Below the pieces are notes generated by a model that did no database searches, had not been told where the DNA came from, and was given only the letters and a program-made list of their open reading frames with translations. From Clostridia bacterium (GTDB lineage Bacteria; Bacillota; Clostridia; Oscillospirales; Acutalibacteraceae), in contig JAFXCH010000049.1 in NCBI GenBank assembly GCA_017516485.1, positions 40,910 to 104,909 of the forward strand: a DNA stretch of 64,000 bases, in the 5' to 3' direction. Positions 17,268 to 25,608 of this stretch are shown here, piece by piece (within the stretch, counting starts at the first letter, position 1; every line of letters starts with the position of its first letter). The position numbers and the translations under genes were made by a program.

Positions 17268-17546
17268 ATGTACGAAGACAAGACTCTCATCTGTAAGGAA
17301 TGCGGCAACGAATTTGTTTTCACAGCCGGTGAGCAGGAGTTCTATGCTGCAAAGGGCTTTGAAAACGAGCCTCAGCGCTGCAAGTCCTGCCGTGATGCAC
17401 GCAAGAACGCAAATAAGCCCGAGCGCGAGATGTTCGACGCTGTTTGTGCAAGCTGCGGCGCAGAATGCAAGGTTCCCTTCAGACCCCGTGAGGATCGCCC
17501 TGTATACTGCAGCGAGTGCTTTGCAAAGATGAGAGAAGAAGCATAA
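17268..17546 (+). CDS. Zinc-ribbon protein with four CxxC pairs
   Basis: A 92-aa hydrophilic protein with CKEC (residues 9-12), CKSC (about 44-47), CASC (about 64-67) and CSEC (about 83-86), enough for two zinc ribbons. It belongs to the small zinc-ribbon proteins widespread in Firmicutes and candidate-phyla genomes; the second half fits the CxxC-x17-CxxC type. Such proteins are thought to bind nucleic acid or protein, but none is well characterised. GCGAGGTAG precedes the ATG. The tRNA-like element lies just upstream and a strong terminator follows, so the transcript may be short. Confidence 0.8.
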   Translation: MYEDKTLICKECGNEFVFTAGEQEFYAAKGFENEPQRCKSCRDARKNANKPEREMFDAVCASCGAECKVPFRPREDRPVYCSECFAKMREEA

Positions 17547-17586
17547 TTATATAAATTCTTTTTTTCTATTCTTATGCACAAAAAAT

Positions 17587-17619
17587 CAGCCGTTCTCTTC
17601 GGAGGGCGGCTGTTTTTTT
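17587..17619 (+). terminator. Terminator after the zinc-ribbon gene
   Basis: An 11-bp stem (17587-17597 with 17602-17612) with a TTCG tetraloop, then seven T. Confidence 0.85.
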
Positions 17620-17658
17620 ACTTTTTGGGCATATTAAACCTTGAAAGGCGATGATAAT

Positions 17659-18633
17659 ATGTGCACTGCGGTTACTTATAAAACAGACTGTTTTTATTTC
17701 GGCAGAACTCTTGATAACGATTTTTCATATAACGAGCAGGTTACGGTAACTCCGCGTATTTTTTCATTTGTATTCAGAAACGGCAGGGTGATTGAAGCCC
17801 ACTATGCGATAATTGGTATGGCTTACGTTGTCGGTAATTATCCGTTATATTACGATGCGATGAATGAAAAAGGGCTTTGCATGGCAGGGCTCAATTTTGT
17901 AGGCAACGCACATTATTTTCAGCCTGCTGATAACAAAGATAATATAGCACAGTTTGAGCTTATACCTTGGGTGCTTTCGCAGTGTGAGAGTGTAAATCAG
18001 GCAAAAGTATTGCTCGGCAGAATTAATATAACGGGTGAAGCTTTCAATGAAGATTTACCTGTATCGCAGCTTCATTGGATTATAGCAGACAAAGAGCAGG
18101 CGATAACCGTTGAGTCGGTTAAAGACGGGCTGAAAATTTACGATAACCTTGCAGGTGTGCTGACAAATAATCCGCCGTTTAATATGCAGATGTTTAATTT
18201 AAATAATTATATGACCCTTTCACCTATGCCGCCACGCAATACTTTTGCACCTAATATTGAGCTTAATTCTTACAGCAGGGGAATGGGTGCAATCGGTCTG
18301 CCGGGTGACCTTTCGTCACAGTCGAGGTTTGTGCGTGCGGCTTTTACAAAGCTCAACAGCGTAAGTGACCCGGATGAAAAATCGAGCGTAGGGCAGTTCT
18401 TTCATATTCTCGGCAGTGTGGAGCAGACGAGGGGATGCTGTGCACTTGAAAACGGCGGCTATGAGATAACAGTTTACACTTCCTGCTGTAATGCCGACAA
18501 GGGGATATATTACTACACAACCTACAATAACCGACAGATAATAGCGGTAAATATGCACCGCACAGACCTTGATTCAAATGAGCTGATAATGTATCCGCTT
18601 GTTGATGAAGAGCAGATTGTGTATATAAATTAA
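17659..18633 (+). CDS. bsh: Choloylglycine hydrolase (bile salt hydrolase) family
   Basis: A 324-aa N-terminal nucleophile hydrolase that should cut conjugated bile salts into bile acid and glycine or taurine. The frame begins six codons earlier, but the ATG at 17659 puts Cys at position 2, where removal of Met exposes the catalytic thiol; GAAAGG precedes it. Counterparts of the known catalytic set are visible: Cys2, Arg16, Asp19, Asn79, the TNNPPF motif (Asn171) and Arg223 in SRF. Length matches bile salt hydrolases, and there is no signal peptide. Penicillin V acylases share the fold, but the TNNPPF motif favours bile salts. It is flanked by terminators, so probably monocistronic. Confidence 0.88.
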   Translation: MCTAVTYKTDCFYFGRTLDNDFSYNEQVTVTPRIFSFVFRNGRVIEAHYAIIGMAYVVGNYPLYYDAMNEKGLCMAGLNFVGNAHYFQPADNKDNIAQFELIPWVLSQCESVNQAKVLLGRINITGEAFNEDLPVSQLHWIIADKEQAITVESVKDGLKIYDNLAGVLTNNPPFNMQMFNLNNYMTLSPMPPRNTFAPNIELNSYSRGMGAIGLPGDLSSQSRFVRAAFTKLNSVSDPDEKSSVGQFFHILGSVEQTRGCCALENGGYEITVYTSCCNADKGIYYYTTYNNRQIIAVNMHRTDLDSNELIMYPLVDEEQIVYIN

Positions 18634-18657
18634 AAAGGCTCCGTGAGGAGCCTTTTT
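18632..18657. terminator. Bidirectional terminator
   Basis: An 11-bp stem (18632-18642 with 18647-18657) with loop GTGA and T or A tracts on either side, between convergent genes. Confidence 0.88.
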
Positions 18658-18660
18658 TTA

Positions 18661-19818
18661 TTACAGATAATTTCTGTTATATCTCGGGTTGATTTTGAAT
18701 GTGCCGTCGGGTGCGATATCTGTCATAGTGACACCTTGTACCCATTTTTCTTCGCCCCAGCCTGTTTTCTCTTCGAGAGTATAGGTTTCGTAACCGCCGC
18801 ACTGGTTGTATACGAGGTAAACGCCATCATATATAGCACAGAAGTCGTTTACGTGGTCGTGTCCGCTGAACAAAGCTTCGGTGCTGTCAAGCTTCTTTAT
18901 GAGGGCAAAAAGGCCGCTGTTATGCTTAGAACAGCCTACGGATTCGTATACGCCGCCATAGAGTATCTCGCACTTGTCTGTGAAACCGAATTTATTGTTT
19001 TCATCCTGAATTACAGCGTATTCGTACTCGGGAATCGGAATATGCATATACATAAACGATTTTACTTCGCCGTATTTTTTCTCGAGCGATTTTATTTTGT
19101 TTTCGTACCAATTCATCTGGTTGTTTTTGATGAAGTCGTATGATCCGTACTCCCACGGACAGCCGTGCTCGTCACGGTATTCGTCGATTATATCTCTGCC
19201 CGAGTCAAACATAAACAGAGTTTTGAGAATTTCGGTTTCACTCTTAAGAATATTGATGCAGTAGTTGCAAAGACCGAAAAGCTCTTTTTTACCCTGACGC
19301 GCAAGGCAGTGGGGAAAGGTGGTCTGACATTTCATAAGCAGCTCCTTGAAGCGGCCTTTTTCTTCTCTTGCCTCGTGGTTGCCGAAGGTGAATGCCCAGT
19401 AAACGCCGATTTTTTCCATAAACTGTGCAAACTGAACTGCGTCAAAGTGCTGATATTTGCCGAGAATTATATCACCTGTGAGCACAACAAGGTCTGGCTT
19501 TGTGTCGGCAATATGGCGCATAAGCATACCCATACATTTGTCACGCAGTACGGGGTCATCACCGAAATGCAGGTCGGTTGTTGAGAGAATACGGAAGCCA
19601 TTATCGAGAATCTTACCGTTTTCGTCAAACTTTGCAATCGTTACGCTGTCCTCATCTTCGCTGATGATTTTAACGTCTGTGCCGACATTTGGAATATCAA
19701 GGCTTGCAGTAAACATAATCTTTGCAAGCTTGCCGCCGCTGATACCGTAAACGCCTCTGCCCACGCTGAGCAGAGCCTTGTCAATTCCTATTCGTAGTTT
19801 TTCGTAGATAATGTTCAT
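18661..19818 (-). CDS. Metallophosphoesterase
   Basis: A 385-aa calcineurin-like phosphoesterase. The metal-binding set is in order: TDLHF (D-x-H, about residue 82), VVLTGDII (G-D), FGNHEAR (G-N-H), YMHIPI and GHDHVNDF (G-H-x-H). There is no clear signal peptide; the N-terminal 70 residues form an extra lead-in domain. Layout and the LTGDIILGK loop resemble the yeast Dcr2/purple acid phosphatase-like group. Substrate unknown. It is single, with a repeat element upstream. Confidence 0.88.
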   Translation of the reverse strand: MNIIYEKLRIGIDKALLSVGRGVYGISGGKLAKIMFTASLDIPNVGTDVKIISEDEDSVTIAKFDENGKILDNGFRILSTTDLHFGDDPVLRDKCMGMLMRHIADTKPDLVVLTGDIILGKYQHFDAVQFAQFMEKIGVYWAFTFGNHEAREEKGRFKELLMKCQTTFPHCLARQGKKELFGLCNYCINILKSETEILKTLFMFDSGRDIIDEYRDEHGCPWEYGSYDFIKNNQMNWYENKIKSLEKKYGEVKSFMYMHIPIPEYEYAVIQDENNKFGFTDKCEILYGGVYESVGCSKHNSGLFALIKKLDSTEALFSGHDHVNDFCAIYDGVYLVYNQCGGYETYTLEEKTGWGEEKWVQGVTMTDIAPDGTFKINPRYNRNYL

Positions 19819-19862
19819 TTAAGTCACCTTTGATTATATAAATTGTTTTTTGCATATACAGG

Positions 19863-19935
19863 GTAGGGCAGGGGCTTGCCCCTGCCGTTCTTGTCATATC
19901 TCTTTTATGGCGGCAGAGGCAAGCCTCTGCCCTAC
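19863..19935. repeat. Palindromic repeat with two 25-bp inverted arms
   Basis: Arm 19863-19887 and arm 19911-19935 are inverted copies with two differences; each arm is itself a near-palindrome around GGGGCTTGCCCC. A 23-base spacer separates them. The left arm is identical to 62831-62855. It lies in the 290-bp gap between the phosphoesterase and the ECF sigma gene. Confidence 0.75.
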
Positions 19936-20108
19936 ATTCCCAACTCAATCAGGGTGTCAGATAATTTTATAAAGTGAAACAACAAATAGTTATTTCATCC
20001 ATTTTCTATGTTAAAATGATATCACATTAAACCGACGGTTTCAATAAAAATAATTGTTTTGTCACCGATTGCCGACTTCATTCGTTTTATAAGTGAAAGG
20101 AGGAAGTT

Positions 20109-20594
20109 ATGAAAGCCCGGGACTTTGAAAAAGAATTTGAAGAAAAGTATAACAGCTACGGCTCAATGCTGTATAAAATAGCTTTTTTATACCTTAACAG
20201 TGCAAGCGACGCCGAAGATGTATTGCAGGAGGTTTTTTCCAAGTATCTGCTGACAAGGAAGGATTTTAATAACAAAGAGCACGAGAAGGCGTGGTTTATA
20301 AGAATAACGCAGAATTACTGCCTCGATGTGCTCCGAAAACATGAAAGAAAAAACCTTGATATAGATGATTTGCCCGTAATGACACAGCCCGATAATGACA
20401 CACAGCAGGATGTAGAGCGGAGCATTATTGCTTTGCCACCAAAATATAAAATGGTAATATTCCTGCATTATTACAGCGGATACTCTGTTGAAGAAATTTC
20501 CGCAATACTTAAAATCGGAAAATCTGCCGTAAAAAAGCGCTTGCAACGCGGCCGCGAAATGTTGAAACTCAGATTGGAGGATTATGAAATTTGA
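20109..20594 (+). CDS. ECF-type RNA polymerase sigma factor
   Basis: A 161-aa sigma factor with only regions 2 and 4. Region 2 includes SDAEDVLQEVFSKYL (about residues 33-48); region 4 includes GYSVEEISAILKIGKSAVKKR (given here as the helix-turn-helix around residues 125-145). It directs RNA polymerase to stress or envelope promoters and is normally held by the membrane protein encoded next. GGAGGAAG precedes the ATG. Its stop overlaps the next start. Confidence 0.9.
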   Translation: MKARDFEKEFEEKYNSYGSMLYKIAFLYLNSASDAEDVLQEVFSKYLLTRKDFNNKEHEKAWFIRITQNYCLDVLRKHERKNLDIDDLPVMTQPDNDTQQDVERSIIALPPKYKMVIFLHYYSGYSVEEISAILKIGKSAVKKRLQRGREMLKLRLEDYEI

Positions 20595-21490
20595 AAAAGG
20601 AAGATTTAGTAAAATATATAGACGGTATTCAGCCGGATTTATATATGGAAACAAGGTTGAAAGCAAAAATTGCCGACAGTAAAAAAAGCACATTTAAGCT
20701 GAAAAAATTCATCAGTTCTGTTACTGCACTGTGTATTGTTGCCGCACTTGTTGTCGGAGCAGGATTTTACGGTAAGGTAACGGATAATGTTGACGACAGT
20801 AAAGCCAATACGATAGGTAATGGTATAATGTCCGATATTATGGAAGCGTTTATTATTGTGGCAAGTGCAGAAGATTTTAAAGGAGAAGCCACCGTTGTAA
20901 CCAAAACGCTTGAAGTGGATGAGTCGTATCCGTACGGCGTTTATTTTAAAACTTATGATGTGGACGGGATGAGTGAAAATGATAAAAAAGATCTGCTCCA
21001 CAAAATGAATGAGGAACTGAACACCTATGCAGACAAAGAGGATTTCTCTTTCGGCAGAAGCAGTATAGTTGCTACGGATAAGCTATATATGGTTATATGC
21101 TCGGTGAACGAATTTAGGTTTGTTATACAGCAGGATAAAACATTAAAGAGCATAAATGTCAAAAACACTTCACCCTATGGGCAGATGGTTTATTCTTCGG
21201 GTAAGCGTGAGTTTTCAGCACCTTTGCACGGCGACGATATAACCGTAAACGGTGAAGAGTTTGACCCGACTACAGCAGGCTTTTATTGGGATTACACTGA
21301 CGAACTTATAAGTGCTTTTGAGGAAAATCCCGAGACATCGTTTTCGACTTTTAATGACGTGATTACTTTTACGCTTGAATATACCGACGGCTCAAAATCT
21401 GTGGGAGTAGTAGAGCTTAATTTTGATACCCACGGCAATGCCGCAGCCGTATGTAAAAAGTATGCGAATCAGAAGGCAGGTAGTAAATAA
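20591..21490 (+). CDS. Putative anti-sigma factor, single-pass membrane protein
   Basis: A 299-aa protein with a cytoplasmic N terminus of about 35 residues, one transmembrane helix (about 42-62), and a 235-residue extracytoplasmic domain. This is the layout of anti-sigma factors encoded after ECF sigma genes. The start is TTG at 20591, overlapping the sigma stop, with GGAGG ten bases upstream, so the two proteins are made in linked amounts. The outer domain does not match a family that I recognise; the signal is unknown. Confidence 0.75.
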   Translation: MKKEDLVKYIDGIQPDLYMETRLKAKIADSKKSTFKLKKFISSVTALCIVAALVVGAGFYGKVTDNVDDSKANTIGNGIMSDIMEAFIIVASAEDFKGEATVVTKTLEVDESYPYGVYFKTYDVDGMSENDKKDLLHKMNEELNTYADKEDFSFGRSSIVATDKLYMVICSVNEFRFVIQQDKTLKSINVKNTSPYGQMVYSSGKREFSAPLHGDDITVNGEEFDPTTAGFYWDYTDELISAFEENPETSFSTFNDVITFTLEYTDGSKSVGVVELNFDTHGNAAAVCKKYANQKAGSK

Positions 21491-21513
21491 AAAATATAAC
21501 AAGGCATAAATAC

Positions 21514-21548
21514 AGGGCAGAACAAAGGTGGGATTGTTCTGCCCTTTT
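21514..21548. terminator. Bidirectional terminator after the sigma/anti-sigma pair
   Basis: A 12-bp perfect stem (21514-21525 with 21534-21545) with an 8-base loop followed by TTT. Confidence 0.8.
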
Positions 21549-21553
21549 AAAGT

Positions 21554-22042
21554 TTACTCTTTCACCATTTCCATTTTTGTTGCTTTCTGTCCCCAGGTGT
21601 TTGCCCAGCTTTCGCAGTAGAGCTTATAGTAAGAAACGTTGTTTTTCTTACGGTAGCCTGCGAAGAAGTTGCACCAAATTGCCGAAGGGATTGCAATTAC
21701 AATATAGTAAAGCGGGCCGAGCAGCAGACACTGCCAGGTGTGGCCGTATTCGTGGATACGTGTGTTGTAAGTCCATTTTTTGCTCTTATGTTGGTCTTTC
21801 ATAAATATAAATAAGCCCAGTGACAGTCCGCCTGATTTCCACGGGAGATAGACTATATACGAGTAACCGAAGCGCTGATAACGGCGCTTTTTTATTTTTG
21901 TGCAGATAAGGAAGGCTATACCGCCAACTAAGTTTACGGGCAGACCCCAGGTCCACTGCACGAGATAAAACAGGAAATCAGCCAAAGAATTTTTGAAGTT
22001 CTTTTCTTTTTTGTCGGGATGTTTTTTGGTTATATCAATCAT
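21554..22042 (-). CDS. Small membrane protein with an HEYGH motif
   Basis: A 162-aa protein with two or three hydrophobic segments. RIHEYGHTWQ (about residues 95-104) contains H-E-x-x-H, and the ESWANTWG segment further on supplies a possible third ligand (Glu), an arrangement seen in small gluzincin-like membrane proteins. Proteolysis is possible but unproven. Its start overlaps the stop region of the upstream transporter gene by eight bases, so it is probably translated together with the transporter. A terminator follows. Confidence 0.6.
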   Translation of the reverse strand: MIDITKKHPDKKEKNFKNSLADFLFYLVQWTWGLPVNLVGGIAFLICTKIKKRRYQRFGYSYIVYLPWKSGGLSLGLFIFMKDQHKSKKWTYNTRIHEYGHTWQCLLLGPLYYIVIAIPSAIWCNFFAGYRKKNNVSYYKLYCESWANTWGQKATKMEMVKE

Positions 22043-23693
22043 TTAAGTTTGCCTCCTTCTCCATTTTTAACTCAAGGAGTATAAGGTAGTTGCCGTTACT
22101 GTCGGTGTCAAGACAGTGCGGTATTGTATCTTCTTTATCCGTTACCTGACCGAGCCATGTGTTTTCAAACTTCTGACCCGAAACAAGCTCACAACGCTGT
22201 TTCTGCTCGTCTGTCAGGGTTACGCTGCCGTATTTGTGCTTTGTGGCAATTGCCGCACGAATCATTGTGTGGTCTTCTTTTGTCATACGGAATCGTTTGA
22301 GAAGAATAAGCGAAATAATTGCCGCAACAATCGGAATTACGGCTACACATATTCTGACACCGGTTACTGCGTTGGCAGTTTGCTCAAACATTGTGTTGTG
22401 CATTTTTTCGTATTCGGAAACCTTATCGCCTGTAACAAGTCCGAAGCCCTGAAGCGTAAATCCTACCAAAGCCGCCATAACACCGCTGATACTTTTTTTG
22501 ATAAGCGTGCTGAAGGTGGAGATAACACCCTCTCTGCGTCTGCCGGTAATCATTTCGTCGACGTCGGTGAGGTCGGGGAATATGTTGGTTGAAACAAAGC
22601 CGAGACCCGACATACCGAAGGGATAGAGTATCATACTGAGCATCATCAGTGCAGTCCAGAAAATTGAGCCGCCCGACTGCATAATAAGACCGATTGCAAG
22701 GCCTGCAACCATAAGGGGAGTGACGATGTTGCCGCATTTTTTCTTGCCGTGCTTCATTGTAAGAGCATAGTTGAGCGGGAAAGCTGCCGCTTCTGCAACA
22801 CCTGCAACGGCATTGAAAACAGCATAGGTCTTGTACTGGTTTGCAAGGTATTTTATGTAGTAAACCTTTGAGTTAGCGTAGAAACCGGTTGCAAACTGGT
22901 AAGCAAGGCTCATGAAGAAATACTGCCTGAATGAGCGGTTTTTGAATACGAGTACATATTCGCGTATAATGTATTTTATATCCAGCTTTTCGTTTTTGTT
23001 ATTAAGCGAGCTCGGCTCTCGTGTCTTGGCATAGGTCATAAATACGGCAAAGCCGAAGAAGACGGAGAGCGTAATTCCTATAACAAGAAAAGGCATTCTT
23101 GAAGCTGAAGTCAGGTTGTCGTTTGAACCGAAAATGCTGAGAATCAGTACGGCGATACCGAAAGCAGGTACCATACCTGCAGAGTTGAAAAGATAGCCGA
23201 CGGAGTTATACTGTGTTCGCAGATTGTATTCGGGTGCAAGCTCCGGCAGCATTGCAGTATGCGGCACACCGATTATTGTGTATGCTGTTTTGTACAACAT
23301 ATAAACAAGCACGAAATAAAGCATGGCTGTTGTCGGGCTGCTTTTTGCATCAAGACCGTATGAATTCCACAGTAAGGTGTATGACAGCACCATCAGCGGA
23401 ATTCCCCACAGCAGATATCGTCTGTGCTTACCTGTTTTGGAACGTGTGCGGTCTGTTATAATTCCCATTACCGGGTCAGTTACGGCATCCCACACGGTGG
23501 CAAGCATAACAATAATACCTGCCTGGTTAAGTGAGAGGTTTACGACGTCGGTAAGGAAAATCGTAAAATACATACTTATTATATAGCCTGCGCCGCCCAT
23601 ATATATGTTGGCGTAGCTGTAATTTATCATAGGCAGTATGGCTGTTTTGAAATCACCTTCAACGCCTATTGCTTTTTTTATTCTTTCACCCAT
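22035..23693 (-). CDS. MFS sugar:cation symporter, GPH (MelB) family
   Basis: A 552-aa protein with twelve hydrophobic segments and the GPH-family cytoplasmic loop DRTRSKTGKHRRYLLWG (about residues 80-97). WDAVTDPVMG in helix 2 carries the Asp that binds the coupling cation in MelB. GPH transporters import glycosides, pentosides or hexuronides with Na+ or H+. The C-terminal 80 residues form an extra cytoplasmic tail. No glycosidase is adjacent, so the sugar cannot be guessed. The following gene overlaps by eight bases. Confidence 0.9.
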   Translation of the reverse strand: MGERIKKAIGVEGDFKTAILPMINYSYANIYMGGAGYIISMYFTIFLTDVVNLSLNQAGIIVMLATVWDAVTDPVMGIITDRTRSKTGKHRRYLLWGIPLMVLSYTLLWNSYGLDAKSSPTTAMLYFVLVYMLYKTAYTIIGVPHTAMLPELAPEYNLRTQYNSVGYLFNSAGMVPAFGIAVLILSIFGSNDNLTSASRMPFLVIGITLSVFFGFAVFMTYAKTREPSSLNNKNEKLDIKYIIREYVLVFKNRSFRQYFFMSLAYQFATGFYANSKVYYIKYLANQYKTYAVFNAVAGVAEAAAFPLNYALTMKHGKKKCGNIVTPLMVAGLAIGLIMQSGGSIFWTALMMLSMILYPFGMSGLGFVSTNIFPDLTDVDEMITGRRREGVISTFSTLIKKSISGVMAALVGFTLQGFGLVTGDKVSEYEKMHNTMFEQTANAVTGVRICVAVIPIVAAIISLILLKRFRMTKEDHTMIRAAIATKHKYGSVTLTDEQKQRCELVSGQKFENTWLGQVTDKEDTIPHCLDTDSNGNYLILLELKMEKEANLND

Positions 23694-23789
23694 AAAGTTT
23701 CACCGCTTTACAATTAAGGTTGTGATTATTCTATCATATACATTCTTTTTTATCAAGTAAGCCCAAATATATAATAAATATCTTATGTC

Positions 23790-23818
23790 TTGAAAAAACA
23801 AAAAGTAAATGATATAAT
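23790..23818 (+). promoter_or_regulatory. Promoter of the dCMP deaminase/glycosyltransferase pair
   Basis: TTGAAA (23790-23795), a 17-base spacer and TATAAT (23813-23818), 35 bases before the ATG. Confidence 0.7.
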
Positions 23819-23852
23819 TACTCTAATAGTGCTTTAAGGATGTGCTTGTAAA

Positions 23853-24347
23853 ATGGTTTTTCCCGAAAACGCAAGGCTTGTTTCAAAAGCAGACACATAC
23901 CTGAACTGTGCTGAGGTTTTTGCCTACAGAAGCTCGTGTCTCAAGCGAAAATACGGTGCAGTTATTGTTAAGGACGATGTTGTTATTTCTACCGGCTATA
24001 ACGGCTCACCGCGAGGTTTTCAGAATTGCTGTGAGGTCGGCAGGTGTCAGCGTATTGAAAAAGATATGCATCAGGGTGAGGGCTATGCAATATGCCGTGC
24101 CGTGCACGCCGAGATGAATGCGTTGCTCAACTGCTCACGTCAGCAGACTATCGGTGCAGATTTGTACCTTGCAGGTGTGAATCCCGAAGATAATTCGGTG
24201 CATCAGGCAAAGCCTTGCCCGCTTTGTGCAAGAGTTATAATTCAGGCAGGAATCAGAAACGTGTATCTCAGAGCAGGCGAGGGTGCCGATAATTATATCG
24301 TAGTTCCCGCAGATGAACTTGAATGGTTACAAGGTGATGACAAATGA
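23853..24347 (+). CDS. Deoxycytidylate (dCMP) deaminase family
   Basis: A 164-aa zinc deaminase that converts dCMP to dUMP for thymidylate synthesis. Catalytic motif HAEMNA is at residues 85-90 and the zinc cysteines are in CPLC (122-125); the N-terminal YNGSPRGF segment is typical of ComEB/dCMP deaminases. Length fits. The stop overlaps the glycosyltransferase start (ATGA), which links an unrelated function to it; this may be no more than a compact genome. Confidence 0.88.
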   Translation: MVFPENARLVSKADTYLNCAEVFAYRSSCLKRKYGAVIVKDDVVISTGYNGSPRGFQNCCEVGRCQRIEKDMHQGEGYAICRAVHAEMNALLNCSRQQTIGADLYLAGVNPEDNSVHQAKPCPLCARVIIQAGIRNVYLRAGEGADNYIVVPADELEWLQGDDK

Positions 24348-25567
24348 AATTTTCCGTAATTGTTCCGGCATACAACAGTGAAAAATACATAGAAGAAACG
24401 CTTGATTGTCTGCTTTCACAGACTGAGCAGGATATAGAGGTAATCGTTGTCAACGACGGCTCAACAGACTCTACAGGCGATATAATCAACCGCTATGCTG
24501 ATAAAGACAGCAGAGTCGTGCCTGTTCATCAGGATAATGCAGGTGTTTCTGCTGCACGAAACAACGGTATTGAGCGTGCACGCGGCGAATATATGATTTT
24601 TATCGATGGCGACGATTTGCTCAGCAATGATGCTTTCGAGAAGCTCTATGAGGCACTCAGCTCAACTGGTGCCGACCTTGCGATTTTCAGAGTGCAGAGC
24701 TTTGGCGACGGTATGGTGCAGTACAATCCTGTTGTTGATGCACTTACACAGCAGAGTGAAATCGACTGCTATGATAAATGCTTGTTGCGCAACTTCCTTG
24801 TCAGCAACAAGGTGTATAAAACTGAGCTTATAAAGAATAGCGATATTCGTTTTCCGCCTATGCGCTATAGTGAAGACGGTGCGTTCTTTATGCATTTTAT
24901 TCACAGCATTAAGCCGAAGATTACAGGAGTTTATGATGCGCTGTTTATGTATCGCAGGCACGCAGGCTCGGTTACCCACAGGGTTAACTCAATGCTTGTA
25001 AGCGAATTTTCAAAATCAATGGATTTTGTTTATTCAGTTGCCGAAAAATCTTTTGAAGATGCCCCCGGGCAGAAGGAAGCATATCTTCAGGAAATTCTGT
25101 TCAAAGACCATCTTGCACTTATGAATGAGTTTTACCGTCCGCTTTGGAAGGCAGAGGATGAGGATACTCTGGCTCTCATCGGTAAGCGCTACGAATACAT
25201 AACGTCACGTATGACTGACGCGACAAAGGCAAGATGTGCGTTTGAAGTAAGAGATATCGGTAAGCTTTATTTTTCAAAGGATGAAATACTTGCAAATCCG
25301 TTTATCAGTGTGCGTGTGAAAAAGATGAACGATGAGTTCCTGGCTCAGCTTCATAATCAGTCAATGCCGATTTTTGAAATCGTCGGAAAGGACAAGCCCA
25401 AGGGTAAGGTTACTCTTAAATTCAGCGGTAAAGAAAAACTTGATCCGAGACTTTTTAAAACAGTTTCTCGTCTTAAGCGCTCACCAAGATTCGGAAGATT
25501 TCCTGATTTCCTCATTAAAATGGGTGCAAAATATTTCCTTAAGCTTTACGATTGGCGAACAAAATAA
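24344..25567 (+). CDS. Glycosyltransferase family 2
   Basis: A 407-aa GT-A glycosyltransferase. The N-terminal domain begins KFSVIVPAYNSEKYIEETL, with VNDGSTDST (residues 37-45) and the metal-binding D-G-D at 88-90 (FIDGDD). There is no transmembrane helix, so it acts at the cytoplasmic face, presumably in teichoic acid or exopolysaccharide assembly. The convergent neighbour is a TagF-like transferase, which fits a cell-wall polymer role. Sugar donor and acceptor unknown. Confidence 0.9.
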   Translation: MKFSVIVPAYNSEKYIEETLDCLLSQTEQDIEVIVVNDGSTDSTGDIINRYADKDSRVVPVHQDNAGVSAARNNGIERARGEYMIFIDGDDLLSNDAFEKLYEALSSTGADLAIFRVQSFGDGMVQYNPVVDALTQQSEIDCYDKCLLRNFLVSNKVYKTELIKNSDIRFPPMRYSEDGAFFMHFIHSIKPKITGVYDALFMYRRHAGSVTHRVNSMLVSEFSKSMDFVYSVAEKSFEDAPGQKEAYLQEILFKDHLALMNEFYRPLWKAEDEDTLALIGKRYEYITSRMTDATKARCAFEVRDIGKLYFSKDEILANPFISVRVKKMNDEFLAQLHNQSMPIFEIVGKDKPKGKVTLKFSGKEKLDPRLFKTVSRLKRSPRFGRFPDFLIKMGAKYFLKLYDWRTK

Positions 25568-25608
25568 AAAACATCTGAAGCTCTTATCTGAGCTTCAGAT
25601 GTTTTTTT
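25565..25608. terminator. Bidirectional terminator
   Basis: A long stem (25565-25583 with 25590-25607) with a 6-base loop and A/T tracts, between the glycosyltransferase and TagF-like genes. Confidence 0.88.

Noticed and set aside
18643-19584. Two + strand frames opposite the metallophosphoesterase
   Set aside because: Antisense shadows; the - strand has the full set of metal-binding motifs.
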